Shown here piece after piece: positions 8,966-17,665 of a stretch of 64,000 nucleotides of DNA. The DNA is from an uncultured Candidatus Saccharibacteria bacterium. Lineage in GTDB: Bacteria > Patescibacteriota > Saccharimonadia > Saccharimonadales > HK-STAS-PATE-42. Both the position numbers and the translations under genes were made by a program. Numbering within the stretch: the first letter of the stretch is position 1; each line of letters starts with the position of its first letter. A model generated the notes under the pieces. It was given only the letters and a program-made list of their open reading frames with translations, was not told the DNA's origin and searched no databases. Where the stretch lies: assembly GCA_937871805.1 (NCBI GenBank), contig CALMQB010000002.1, forward strand, positions 372,001 through 436,000. The letters are read 5' to 3'.

Positions 8966-10186
8966 ATGGGCTCTTCAACAAAAAGTCTAGAAACTAGGGA
9001 TGAAGTTGCGCACCGCCATCCCGCCCAATGGTCTGATACTGCGGGTGAAATTGCCTTTGCGGCAATGCGTCCAACCAGTGATACTAATGGTTCCGTTCAA
9101 GAACCCCCCCTTCAAGATGAAACGATCACAAGAATAGCCGATGAACTGCCTGTCTTTCCGGAAGGAGTTACAGTTCCAGAGCATGACACAGTTAGATTTT
9201 CCAGCATGGTCATAAGAGATCCCATGGCAGGAGACCTGGGACCGTATCAGCGAGCAAGAACGGTAGAGAGTATTAGAACTATTGCGAAAGAGTACAATAA
9301 TGTCTATTTCCAAAATACGAACCCAGGAGCGCTTAGCAGGCTAGAGGATTTAAGAATGGTCACAACAGAAATCTTCTCTAGGCTCAATCAGTTGGGGCTC
9401 TTGCCGGTTGAAATAGACTCCGAGAAAGTTTTAGAAATCTTTAATGTCCCAATCACTAAGTTTAGTCCTTCTGAAAAATTGTACTCTGACATGCAAGATT
9501 TGATGGCCTTCGCAAATTCCAATAGCCCTCATTCAATGATTGGTACAAAAAAGGAAATTGACTCTCTCATTGAGTCACCTGAAACGTTTGTTCACGAGAT
9601 GGTTCATGCTGTGTTGCAGGATTATTCAACTAACCTGCCTCCCTCACTAATGGAGGCAACTGTCCAGCATATAGCCGAAAGAGGTACTCGAATGTTCCTG
9701 GAGGACCCCGAGAACAGACAAGGAGAGCCACCAGAACTTTCTCTTGCACCGAACTCTGGACTCGCAAAGTATCATGCTCGTAAGAGATTTAAAAACAGAG
9801 CGCTGCATGCAGGTGAAGAGTCCAGTGCCTACAGCTGGGAAAGATTAGTCATGTACCAGCTTGCACCAATAGAAGATTTTGTTGCGGCATTATGCGATGC
9901 AGAAAAAATACAAGACCTAAAGAATGAGATAAATAGCACAGGGTTTGGTGAAAAATTAGGACTTACTGCTGGTGAAGATGTGATGACCGCGCTCCAAGAG
10001 ATGATTGATGGAAATAGAGAAGTCCTAGGTTTTGACACTCAGGGAAAGCAAATCCCTAGTTTGATGAGGACTAATGTTGTAAATGTTCTACTACTTGAGG
10101 CTAGAGGCAAAGGTGAAAAGGCTAAAAGGTACAGAAAACAATTAGAGAGAGAGCTGGCAGCAATTCCAGAAGCTAGAGGAGTTTAA
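8966..10186 (+). CDS. Putative HExxH zinc metallopeptidase, 406 residues
   Basis: No family recognised, but the sequence has 'VHEMVHAV' with the zinc-binding HExxH at residues 210-214 and a candidate third ligand, Glu, at residue 230 ('LMEATVQH'), as in gluzincin peptidases. The N-terminal 60 residues look disordered (Ser/Thr/Pro/Gln-rich) and the C-terminal part is charged and helical. There is no signal peptide, so the enzyme is probably cytoplasmic. It sits between ATP-grasp genes, and a role in trimming what they make is only a guess. Extended -10 TGC-TATAAT lies at 8926-8934. It holds no copy of the dispersed motif over 1.2 kb. Confidence 0.6.
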   Translation: MGSSTKSLETRDEVAHRHPAQWSDTAGEIAFAAMRPTSDTNGSVQEPPLQDETITRIADELPVFPEGVTVPEHDTVRFSSMVIRDPMAGDLGPYQRARTVESIRTIAKEYNNVYFQNTNPGALSRLEDLRMVTTEIFSRLNQLGLLPVEIDSEKVLEIFNVPITKFSPSEKLYSDMQDLMAFANSNSPHSMIGTKKEIDSLIESPETFVHEMVHAVLQDYSTNLPPSLMEATVQHIAERGTRMFLEDPENRQGEPPELSLAPNSGLAKYHARKRFKNRALHAGEESSAYSWERLVMYQLAPIEDFVAALCDAEKIQDLKNEINSTGFGEKLGLTAGEDVMTALQEMIDGNREVLGFDTQGKQIPSLMRTNVVNVLLLEARGKGEKAKRYRKQLERELAAIPEARGV

Positions 10187-10247
10187 ACTTAAACTTAAAC
10201 TCAGGTATCCTTAACTAGAATTATGATTGACTTTGTAACCTCTGTTA

Positions 10248-10256
10248 TGCTAATAT
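10248..10256 (+). promoter_or_regulatory. Extended -10 promoter before the second ATP-grasp gene
   Basis: TGC-TAATAT at 10248-10256 ends 7 bases before the ATG at 10264, again predicting a leaderless transcript, probably covering the three tightly spaced genes 10264-13488. Confidence 0.5.
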
Positions 10257-10263
10257 ATATAAT

Positions 10264-11190
10264 ATGCATGCAGAAAACACTAACTCGGGAAAAAAGATTT
10301 TGGTACTCTTTCCTTTCAAAAAGGATAAGCGCCTAGACTTTGCAGGCTTTGTTAGAGCTATAAACTCAGAAGCTGGTAAAGAGCTGGTAGTTCAAGGTAG
10401 TTTAAAAAACTTAATCTTCGAGATTAGGGATTCTAAACTTAAAATTACTGAATCGCTGAGTAGTAAAGATTTAAATGATTTTAAAGCAATTTATATTAGG
10501 AGGCTTAAGTCTAAAACTCAAGAAAAAGTTACAGCGGTATCTATTGCAGCCAAAGCCTGGGGCCTAAATGTAATTAATTCTGAGAATTCTAATCTGCAAT
10601 CTTTTTCTAAGCTAACGGAGCTTGTTGCCTTAAGTTTAAACAACTTACCGATTCCTGATACGATTATTGCAGCAAAACCAGAGGTTAAAGTGATGCTTAA
10701 AAATGAAGAGTGGTGGCTGACATTTCCTTTAATTATGAAGGATGCCAATGGCAGTATTGGAAGTAGAAATTACTTAATTAAAAATAAAAAGGAACTTAAA
10801 CAGGTTTTAAATTTATCTGAAAATAAGGACCGTATTTTTGTTTATCAGCATATGGTTCCAAATGATGGCGACTTCCGATTCTTAATTACTGGAGGCAAAG
10901 TTGGAGTAGTAATTCATCGAAGTGCAGTGGAGGGTGACCATAGAAATAATACCTCACTTGGAGCAAAAGCTAGGCTTGTCCCAAAAGAAGAACTGAGTAA
11001 AGAAATCAAAAATGATGCAATTAATGCGGCAAAGGCTTTAGATCGTGAGTTGTGTGGAGTAGATATTTTAATAGATAAGCAAACTGGCAGACACTATATT
11101 CTAGAGGTAAATAAAAAAACAATGCTTGACGAGGGGACGTTCATTCCCCAAAAGATGAAGGCAGTTAGCGACTTCTTTAAAGAGCTCTAA
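10264..11190 (+). CDS. RimK-type ATP-grasp ligase
   Basis: This 308-residue protein has the ATP-grasp core: 'FPLIMKDANGSIGS' (ATP lysine and glycine loop, about residues 156-170), 'NDGDFRFLITGG' (substrate/ATP contacts), 'NNTSLGA' and the metal-binding 'VDILID...ILEVNKK' near the C-terminus. The 'N.TSLGA' block is typical of RimK-like amino-acid ligases, which add glutamate or other amino acids to a peptide end. It is followed after 4 bases by a paralog fused to a peptidase and then by a third paralog, so the three are almost certainly one operon. Its target is unknown. Confidence 0.8.
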   Translation: MHAENTNSGKKILVLFPFKKDKRLDFAGFVRAINSEAGKELVVQGSLKNLIFEIRDSKLKITESLSSKDLNDFKAIYIRRLKSKTQEKVTAVSIAAKAWGLNVINSENSNLQSFSKLTELVALSLNNLPIPDTIIAAKPEVKVMLKNEEWWLTFPLIMKDANGSIGSRNYLIKNKKELKQVLNLSENKDRIFVYQHMVPNDGDFRFLITGGKVGVVIHRSAVEGDHRNNTSLGAKARLVPKEELSKEIKNDAINAAKALDRELCGVDILIDKQTGRHYILEVNKKTMLDEGTFIPQKMKAVSDFFKEL

Positions 11191-11194
11191 ATTT

Positions 11195-12592
11195 ATGAAA
11201 AAAGTATTAATTTTATTTGGGGTTAAGCCTAAAAATCTTACTGGAAGGAACTGGGGGAGTTTTTCTAGTGCTGTTGGCCAGAACTTCGACCCTAAAGAAG
11301 TTGAACTGACGACTTCCGCACTGTCTAAACTGAGCTACTATGTTGATGGCGAAAAATCTAAAATATTTATTCGTAAAACCAGGAAAGATATTGCTGATTT
11401 TAATTTAGTAATCTTTATTTATGTCGGTTCAAAAAGAGAATACGCAATTGCCGCGTCAAGGTATTTGGAGCATAAGAATGTCCCATTTATAGATCGCTAT
11501 TTAAGGCGAACAGTACCGGTAGGGAAACTAGCCTGCGCAATGCAAAGAAGTTTGAGGGGAGTCCCAGTTGTTCCAACTCTAGGTGCAACTTCTGGCAATG
11601 GACTTTTAAATTCTTTAAAGTTTGCTCACGGCTTTGATAAGTTTCCGCTAATCTTAAAGGCGGATTTGGGAAGAAAGGGTAATCACAACTTCTTGGTCAA
11701 GAACAAGAGCGAACTGAGGCAAATTCTAAGTGAAAATAAAGATTTAAATTTTGTAATTCAGCCCTACGTTCCAAATGACGGCGACTATCGATTTTTAGTA
11801 ATGGGCTCAGAAGTGCGCTTAGCCTTTAGGCGCTCAGGAGATAAAAGTAAAACCCATCTTAACAATACGTCGCTTGGGGCTAGTGTTGAGCAGTTAAACT
11901 TAACTGAAATCCCAAAAGAAGTAATAGCTAGCGTGAAGTTGGCGGCCAGCATAGAAAGACTCAGTGTGGCAGGCGTGGATTTAATTGAAGATAAGGTTTC
12001 CGGAAAATGGTTAGTTTTGGAAGTCAATATCAGCCCACAATTAATTTCTGGGGAGTTCGCAAACCAGAAGACCTTGGCATACTCTGGAATGATAAAGGAG
12101 CTACTTGAAAAGAAAAGCTATAGACCCCCTAAAACTGGGTTAGTCGATCTGGAGGCCTCGCAAAAAATTGGACGTAGAGAATACATCGGAATCATCGAAT
12201 CCGGAGAAGTCATCCGAGCAAAAATAGATAGCGGAGCGTATTACTGTTCGCTACATGTTAAGTCTGTAGAACTGGAAAAATCTAAACTTAAAGTACTTTT
12301 TGATAACGGCACGGTTGGAATCTTTGATGAATTTAGGAAGATACTCGTCTCCCCCACCGGCGGAGAAAGGGAAAAAAGATATGTAGCTCCTATGCAAGTT
12401 TTAATTGGAGATAACTTAATCACTGAAGAGATCAGCTTGAGTAGCCGAAGTGGTTTGAGAAATAAGTTTTTACTAGGCAGGAGAATTCTAAAGCAAGGAA
12501 ACTATCTCATTGACCCCTCGCGGAGTTTTTATTTTGGTAAAGACTTAGAAAAGATTAAACTTAAGTTAAATAATAGGAGCAATTCAAAATGA
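11195..12592 (+). CDS. RimK-type ATP-grasp ligase fused to a retropepsin-like (RimB/Zn_protease family) peptidase
   Basis: Two domains are visible in 465 residues. Residues about 1-305 form an ATP-grasp ligase: 'FPLILKADLGRKG', 'NDGDYRFLVMG', 'NNTSLGAS', 'GVDLIED...VLEVNIS'. Residues about 323-455 match the RimK-associated protease family (COG4067/PF05618): 'IGRREYIGI', then the aspartyl motif 'IDSGAYYCSLH' with Asp345 in the DTGA position, and the conserved 'RYVAP', 'SLSSRSGLRNKFLLGRR' end. In Pseudomonas RimB and RimK are separate. Here writing and cleaving activities share one chain, suggesting an add/remove cycle. The TGA stop overlaps the next ATG (ATGA), so translation is coupled. Confidence 0.82.
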   Translation: MKKVLILFGVKPKNLTGRNWGSFSSAVGQNFDPKEVELTTSALSKLSYYVDGEKSKIFIRKTRKDIADFNLVIFIYVGSKREYAIAASRYLEHKNVPFIDRYLRRTVPVGKLACAMQRSLRGVPVVPTLGATSGNGLLNSLKFAHGFDKFPLILKADLGRKGNHNFLVKNKSELRQILSENKDLNFVIQPYVPNDGDYRFLVMGSEVRLAFRRSGDKSKTHLNNTSLGASVEQLNLTEIPKEVIASVKLAASIERLSVAGVDLIEDKVSGKWLVLEVNISPQLISGEFANQKTLAYSGMIKELLEKKSYRPPKTGLVDLEASQKIGRREYIGIIESGEVIRAKIDSGAYYCSLHVKSVELEKSKLKVLFDNGTVGIFDEFRKILVSPTGGEREKRYVAPMQVLIGDNLITEEISLSSRSGLRNKFLLGRRILKQGNYLIDPSRSFYFGKDLEKIKLKLNNRSNSK

Positions 12593-13488
12593 AAATATTA
12601 ATTTTAGGAGGTGCAGGCTACACTAATGTTAGGCTCAGAGAAGCTGCCAAGGCAAGAGGTCATGTTTGTCATATTAAGAGCTACAAGAATTGCTACCTTT
12701 CAGTTGAATCTGGAGATACAAAAGTTTACTACAAGGGTAAGGAGTTAAAAGGTTACGATGCGGTAATTCCAAGAATTGCTCAAAGATACACCAAGTATGG
12801 AACTGCCGTCCTAAGACAGTTTGAGATGCAAAGAACCTACGTTGCAGCAAGTTCTTTAGCAATTAATCGATCTAGGAACAAGCTAAGGAGCATGCAACTT
12901 TTAGCAAAGGCAAAAGTTGGAGTACCGAAAACAATTATTGCTAATTCTGATCTAGAAACAGATGAAATATTAAATGCTTTTGGAAAAGGCCCCTACATTA
13001 TTAAAACAACTCGTGGAACACATGGTAAAGGAGTTATTCTGGCAGAGACTAAAAAGGCAGCAAAGGCAGTAATGCAGGCTTTTTATGTTGAAAATATTAA
13101 CTTTATGGTGCAAGAGTTTATTGAAGAAAGTGCCGGAACAGATATTCGCGTCTTAGTAATTGGCGGTCGAATTGCTGCGAGTATTAAAAGGCAGAGCTTG
13201 GATGAGGACTTTAGAAGCAACACCCACCTTGGGGCTGAAGGTACAAAAATTAAACTTACCGACGAGGAAAAAAAGGTTGCTAGAAAGGCGGCAAAAATTA
13301 TGGGACTCCCAATTTGTGGAGTTGACATGATGCGCTCTAGTCGTGGGCCTTTAATTTTGGAGGTCAACAGCAGCGCCAGCATCCGTACTCCAGAAAGTGT
13401 TACCGGCAGAGATATTGCCACCAAGATTATCCAGCACATTGAAACCAGTGCTAAGCGTGGTCAAAAGAAAGATAAAGTAGGGGCTTAA
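12589..13488 (+). CDS. RimK family ATP-grasp ligase (S6 glutamate-ligase-like)
   Basis: This 299-residue protein is the most RimK-like of the four: N-terminal 'MKILILGGAG', a conserved 'VIPRIAQRYTKYGTAVLRQFE' start of the central domain, 'YIIKTTRGTHGKGV' as the ATP loop, 'GTDIRVLVIGGRI', 'SNTHLGAEG', and 'VDMMRS..PLILEVNSSAS' as the metal site. RimK adds glutamates to the C-terminus of ribosomal protein S6, or in archaeal relatives to cofactors. The substrate here is not proven. It overlaps the preceding ligase-peptidase gene by 4 bases. Confidence 0.85.
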   Translation: MKILILGGAGYTNVRLREAAKARGHVCHIKSYKNCYLSVESGDTKVYYKGKELKGYDAVIPRIAQRYTKYGTAVLRQFEMQRTYVAASSLAINRSRNKLRSMQLLAKAKVGVPKTIIANSDLETDEILNAFGKGPYIIKTTRGTHGKGVILAETKKAAKAVMQAFYVENINFMVQEFIEESAGTDIRVLVIGGRIAASIKRQSLDEDFRSNTHLGAEGTKIKLTDEEKKVARKAAKIMGLPICGVDMMRSSRGPLILEVNSSASIRTPESVTGRDIATKIIQHIETSAKRGQKKDKVGA

Positions 13489-13511
13489 AAGTTAAGTTTA
13501 AGATTTAATTT

Positions 13512-14159
13512 ATGGGAGAATTTGTACAACCAGAAATAAAGATTGTGGGCGAGCTTGAGCCTCCTGATATTCGTGAGGTGCATCAACTCTTTGACAATAA
13601 AAGAACCGCCTACACTGAAATATGGGAAAGGCTTGGCGGTGCTCTAGACTTATTTTGCCCAGAAGACCAGGCGACCCTAATGAGCCACCTAAGAGTGCTC
13701 GAAGAAGATGGGCATGGCTACACTGTAGGCGGACCAGCACTTATAGAAATCAAGAAGAAGCCACCGTTAACCACAGGGCTTAATAAGCTAATGTTTGGTG
13801 ATCCAGTTAGTAACTGGCACTTTGATGTATCTGATTCTGAAACGTTCAGCCCCTACCCAGGATTCAGATTAATGAATTTTGGAGGAGGCACAAAATATCT
13901 TAGCGAAGGAAGGATCCCGGGATTGGACCCACTAATGGGTATGGACCCCAAAAAAGCTCTATATTTTACTCTGGGAAGAAAAGGTCAAAGGGCAATACGT
14001 GACGCCCTTAGCAAAGGGAGTGTAGAAATTATAGATTTAGATCCTGGAAAAATTGCCGAAATCCCACCACATGGCTTGCACTGCGGACCGACCTACACAG
14101 AGAGGAGGGTTATTGGTGACAGGGCAGTTCTAAAGTCTTTAGCTCCTGGGTCCTGTTAG
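13512..14159 (+). CDS. Hypothetical protein with HxD motif (possible cupin/2OG-type fold)
   Basis: Not recognised. The 215-residue protein has 'SNWHFDVSDSE' (HxD near residue 103), a Gly-rich turn 'FRLMNFGGGTKYL', and a later 'GLHCGPTYTERRVIGDR' with His and Arg. This order (HxD, glycine-rich strand, distal His, Arg) is that of double-stranded beta-helix iron enzymes, including 2OG dioxygenases and DUF1826-like proteins. It follows the ATP-grasp operon by 23 bases with a motif copy between, so it could belong to the same block. Activity is a guess from the motif. Confidence 0.5.
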   Translation: MGEFVQPEIKIVGELEPPDIREVHQLFDNKRTAYTEIWERLGGALDLFCPEDQATLMSHLRVLEEDGHGYTVGGPALIEIKKKPPLTTGLNKLMFGDPVSNWHFDVSDSETFSPYPGFRLMNFGGGTKYLSEGRIPGLDPLMGMDPKKALYFTLGRKGQRAIRDALSKGSVEIIDLDPGKIAEIPPHGLHCGPTYTERRVIGDRAVLKSLAPGSC

Positions 14160-14186
14160 AGAACTCCTTTGTTTTGAATCTTAAAC

Positions 14187-14966
14187 TTAAATCTTCTCTG
14201 AAGATCTGTACCTTATTCGCCAAGTTGCCCAGACCCAAAATAGGGTTAGATAATGTCCCAAAAAGTAATTCTTTTTGACTTTAAGATTTGGAGTGCCCGT
14301 TCTTTTAAGTTTAGCTATTAGCCGCTTAGTTTCTGACGGTCTGATGATAATGTCTGCTTTAGAGTATGTAACTTTTGTTGGAACATCCTTGAGTCTGTCG
14401 ATAAGATCTATGATTTTAACCGGACTCCAGACTTCTTCTAAACTTTTTAAGTTATAGCCTTGTCGGAGGTAAGCTTTTTTTAGAGCTTTGGTACCCTTGC
14501 TGCTCCAGAATGCGGAGGCCATGGACGAACCGGGGCTAACAAGGTCGAGCCTGTCCACAGAATACCCCCCCCTCAATAAATCGATAGAAGTTAAAACTGC
14601 CAAGCCGGTACCAATACTCAACCCGACTACTCTAATATATTCGTAATCATTTGAGTCTAATTCCTCCTTAATTAAACTTAAGGATTCTTGGTGAGATTCT
14701 GTGCAGAAATGAAGACTTTCTTCGGGGTCGGAAGTCAGCATTTTACTGGGTGATATTCCAAGAATACTAGAATTTCTAGAAACAGCTTTGACTATCCAAC
14801 TTAGGAGTAAAGGACTAGTTCCCCACGGAGGAAATACGATAGTTAGGTTGTCTTCATTTCTTTTCTGATTGTTAACAATCAACCCTGATTTAATGCTATC
14901 TCGATAGGTAGTCTTCATCTGGAGTTTAGAAATCGTTCGCTGGAAAAATATATCTGGAGAGGGCAT
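14187..14966 (-). CDS. Alpha/beta-hydrolase-like protein
   Basis: This 259-residue protein has 'IVFPPWGTSPLL' (oxyanion-type turn after a strand) and a nucleophile elbow 'VVGLSIGTGLAV' with Ser in GxSxG near residue 115. The candidate acid ('YSKADIIIRPSE') and the final His ('FLGHYLTL') are in the right order for an alpha/beta-hydrolase. There is no signal peptide. Substrate unknown. It is convergent with the HxD gene and lies downstream of the GNAT gene on the same strand. Moderate certainty, because the fold signature is weak outside these motifs. Confidence 0.6.
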   Translation of the reverse strand: MPSPDIFFQRTISKLQMKTTYRDSIKSGLIVNNQKRNEDNLTIVFPPWGTSPLLLSWIVKAVSRNSSILGISPSKMLTSDPEESLHFCTESHQESLSLIKEELDSNDYEYIRVVGLSIGTGLAVLTSIDLLRGGYSVDRLDLVSPGSSMASAFWSSKGTKALKKAYLRQGYNLKSLEEVWSPVKIIDLIDRLKDVPTKVTYSKADIIIRPSETKRLIAKLKRTGTPNLKVKKNYFLGHYLTLFWVWATWRIRYRSSEKI

Positions 14967-15019
14967 AGTTTTATTAGAGTTAATGCATTCTGAGAGCCCG
15001 GAAAAAATAATGCTTAAGT

Positions 15020-15601
15020 TTAAAGATTAATTATATCAGACTTAAGTTTAGCGAAGACCATGTCGTCTCTATTTTCATCGAGGAACTCGTTGTGATAGGA
15101 CTGGCGCAGGGTTCCTTCGAGTTGGTACTTAAGTTTTAAGGCTAAATTAACGCTGTGCTTATTAGCCGGATCTATCCATAGTTCAATTCTGTTTGCGTCT
15201 AGTTCACGGAATAGAAATTCTTCTACGGTTTTTATTGACGAGAGCATAATTCCTGTACCTAGAAATTCTTTGAACAGGAAATAGCTTAGCTCCATCTTCC
15301 CGCACGCTGGATCAATAATTGAGGCGATTACCCTTCCGGCAATTTTACCTTTGTAGAAAATAGCCAGATAGGCGCTCTCGTGGTCTTTTGCACGACTAGG
15401 CGCACTTTTGAGGCGTTTCTCATAGTAGCCGTCTGGGTCATTAAGCTCCTTGCTAAAGCCAGTGTACTTAAAAACGTGCTTGAAGTTTTCCGGCAAGAAG
15501 ACTAGCTCAGCCAGCGAGTGCAGTTCTTGGTCGGAGGGGAATCTAAGCTCAATATTCTTAGTGGGATTAAGTTTAATTGTTAAAAGATCGAGATCTCGCA
15601 T
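15020..15601 (-). CDS. GNAT family N-acetyltransferase
   Basis: With the ATG at 15599-15601 this is a 193-residue acetyltransferase of the RimJ/RimL type, moving an acetyl group from acetyl-CoA to an amine. Seen are 'NIELRFPSDQELHSLAEL' at the start, 'YLAIFYKGKIAGRVIAS' (strands 2-3), 'LGTGIMLSSIKTVEEFLFRE' (acetyl-CoA loop region) and 'NRIELWIDPANKHSVNLALKLKY' (RimJ-like end). A longer frame runs to 15811 inside alaS, but the acetyltransferase homology begins after 15601, only 8 bases after the alaS stop, which supports the shorter start and co-transcription with alaS. Confidence 0.85.
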   Translation of the reverse strand: MRDLDLLTIKLNPTKNIELRFPSDQELHSLAELVFLPENFKHVFKYTGFSKELNDPDGYYEKRLKSAPSRAKDHESAYLAIFYKGKIAGRVIASIIDPACGKMELSYFLFKEFLGTGIMLSSIKTVEEFLFRELDANRIELWIDPANKHSVNLALKLKYQLEGTLRQSYHNEFLDENRDDMVFAKLKSDIINL

Positions 15602-15608
15602 AACAATG

Positions 15609-17537
15609 TTAAACCAAGACGGCTTTGATGCGGCGGATTCCGGCAGAAGAAGACTCTTCTTTTTTGACCTTAAACTTAAGGCCTCCTTCGGAAAGTTTTC
15701 CGGTACGCTCAACATGTGGGCCTCCACAAATTTCGCGAGAGTAGTTTTCACCATCAGGGTCTCCGACTGTGTAGACCTTAATAATCTCTCCATATTTATC
15801 GCCAAAAGCACCCATTACTCCATCTGCCAAAGCTTGCTTGGTGTTTTCCTCGCGGCAGGTAACCTCCCAGTCTTTTTGGATTTGCTCGTTAACCATATCT
15901 TCGATAAGTTTAATCTCTTCTGGAGTTACTTTTTGTGGGTGAGTAAAATCGAAACGTAGACGTTCTGGGGTGATGTTACTCCCCCGCTGGATGACGTGAT
16001 CTCCAAGCACATTTCTTAAGGCACGATACATTAGATGTGTGGCAGTATGATACTTTATGGAAATATCAGAATGGTCGGCAAGCCCCCCTTTAAATTGACC
16101 GGCGGAGGCAGTTCTGGAGCGCTCTTTTTGCTCGTTCATGGCAGAGTCAAACTCTTCCTTCCAGCTGGAATTAAGTTGAATCCCGCGTATGCCAGCTTCT
16201 TCTACAGATAACTCTGCTGGAAATCCATAAGTGTCGTAGAGGTTAAATATATCCGATCCACTTATGGACCCAGGTCCTGAAACATAAGGAAAAACGGTCG
16301 GAGTAGAATATCCTGCAACTTTTTTTTCAAATTCTTTTAAACCTTTGATTAAGGTCTGACGGAAAAGCTGTTCTTCTTTTTGAAGAGCGCTCAGAATTTG
16401 GTCAAAATTGGAATCGATTTCTGGGAAGTCTTCACCATAAATCTGAGCAATAACTGGAGAGATTTGAGTAGAGAGATTTTCGGTAATTCCAAGATCTAAG
16501 GCAAACTTAATTGCTCGGCGCATTAAACGGCGCAAAACGTAACCTTGGCCAGTATTACTAGGAACGACTCCATCGCAAGCCAACCAATAGGCGGATTTAA
16601 TGTGATCAGCAACTACTCTAAAAGCTTTATGATTTTCATCAGAAGATTTGCCGGTGATTAATTCCAGCTGTTTGGTTATTGGATTTATCAGATCAATTTT
16701 AGAGATATCCGGGATGCCAATTGATGCCATTGCTAAACGCTCCAGACCAGCTCCATGATCTATGTTTGGTGCATCAAGTTCAACAAACTCTGTGGGGGAA
16801 TTCTTACGGTATCCCATAAAAACGTTATTGCCAATTTCTGTAATTTGTGGAGAGTCTGAAGCTGGATGAATCTTGCCATACCTTGTCTCATCATGATATT
16901 GCTCACCAAAATCATAAAACATTTCGGAACATGGACCGCAAGGGTCGCCAAGAGGAGTTCCGTCTTCATCTCCTCCGCGTGACCACCAGTTCTCTTTACC
17001 ATCGTAAAGGAAGATTCGCCCGTCTTGCATGCCGAACTTATCCCCGCTTTCGCTGGAGCCGAGTTCCACAACTTTCGGATCTATTCCCCTCTTTTCAAAC
17101 TCTGCCTGCCAAAGTTCAATTGCCTCGGTATCTTTTGGGATGTTGAGTTTAGGGTTCCCGATATAGCAAGTTACATAGACATTTTGAGGATTAAGTTTAA
17201 TGATGTCGAACAGAAATTCTGCGATCCATGGAATTTGCTGCTGTTTAGAATAATCCCCAAAAGACCAGTTGCCAAGCATTTCAAAAAGAGTCAGGTGCTC
17301 ACTATCCCCCACTTCATCTATATCGACAGCACGAAAAACGGGTTGAGAATCCGTAACTCTAGTTAGACCTTCTGGATATGGCTCACCGAGTAGATAAGGA
17401 ACCATTGGCTGCATTCCAGAACCCGTAAAAAGAGTTGTTGGGTCGCCCTGAGGGACGAGGCTTGCTCTTGGGACTATCTGGTGCTTTTTTGATTCAAAGA
17501 ATCTTAAATAAGCTCGTCGTATTTCTCTTGCTGTCAT
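15609..17537 (-). CDS. alaS: Alanyl-tRNA synthetase, short form
   Basis: This class II synthetase charges tRNA-Ala. From the ATG at 17535-17537 it is 642 residues, well below the usual ~870. Present are the catalytic core ('TGSGMQPMVPYLLGE', 'EHLTLFEMLGNWSFGDY'), the tRNA-recognition domain, and the editing domain with 'KYHTATHLMYRALR' and 'EICGGPHVERTG' (zinc-type HxxxH and CxxxH). The protein ends soon after, so the C-Ala/DHHA1 dimerisation domain is missing. The start at 17537 fits the conserved 'MTAREIRRAYL'; an upstream ATG at 17576 would add 13 residues that do not look conserved. TATAAT lies 10 bases before the chosen ATG. Confidence 0.93.
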   Translation of the reverse strand: MTAREIRRAYLRFFESKKHQIVPRASLVPQGDPTTLFTGSGMQPMVPYLLGEPYPEGLTRVTDSQPVFRAVDIDEVGDSEHLTLFEMLGNWSFGDYSKQQQIPWIAEFLFDIIKLNPQNVYVTCYIGNPKLNIPKDTEAIELWQAEFEKRGIDPKVVELGSSESGDKFGMQDGRIFLYDGKENWWSRGGDEDGTPLGDPCGPCSEMFYDFGEQYHDETRYGKIHPASDSPQITEIGNNVFMGYRKNSPTEFVELDAPNIDHGAGLERLAMASIGIPDISKIDLINPITKQLELITGKSSDENHKAFRVVADHIKSAYWLACDGVVPSNTGQGYVLRRLMRRAIKFALDLGITENLSTQISPVIAQIYGEDFPEIDSNFDQILSALQKEEQLFRQTLIKGLKEFEKKVAGYSTPTVFPYVSGPGSISGSDIFNLYDTYGFPAELSVEEAGIRGIQLNSSWKEEFDSAMNEQKERSRTASAGQFKGGLADHSDISIKYHTATHLMYRALRNVLGDHVIQRGSNITPERLRFDFTHPQKVTPEEIKLIEDMVNEQIQKDWEVTCREENTKQALADGVMGAFGDKYGEIIKVYTVGDPDGENYSREICGGPHVERTGKLSEGGLKFKVKKEESSSAGIRRIKAVLV

Positions 17538-17665
17538 ATTAAACTTAATTATACACTCCGTATTTTTTTGGTACAAGTTTGTAGAGTTGACAAATACTTG
17601 CCCATACTATATACTCTAAATTTAGAAGTTTGATATAAGATTTTATTTTAAGATTTACAATTTTT

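Noticed and set aside
15602-15811. Upstream extension of the GNAT gene into alaS
   Set aside because: The extra 70 residues are an alternate frame of alaS; acetyltransferase similarity starts at 15601.
17538-17576. Earlier ATG for alaS
   Set aside because: Adds 13 non-conserved residues across a motif copy and the promoter TATAAT.
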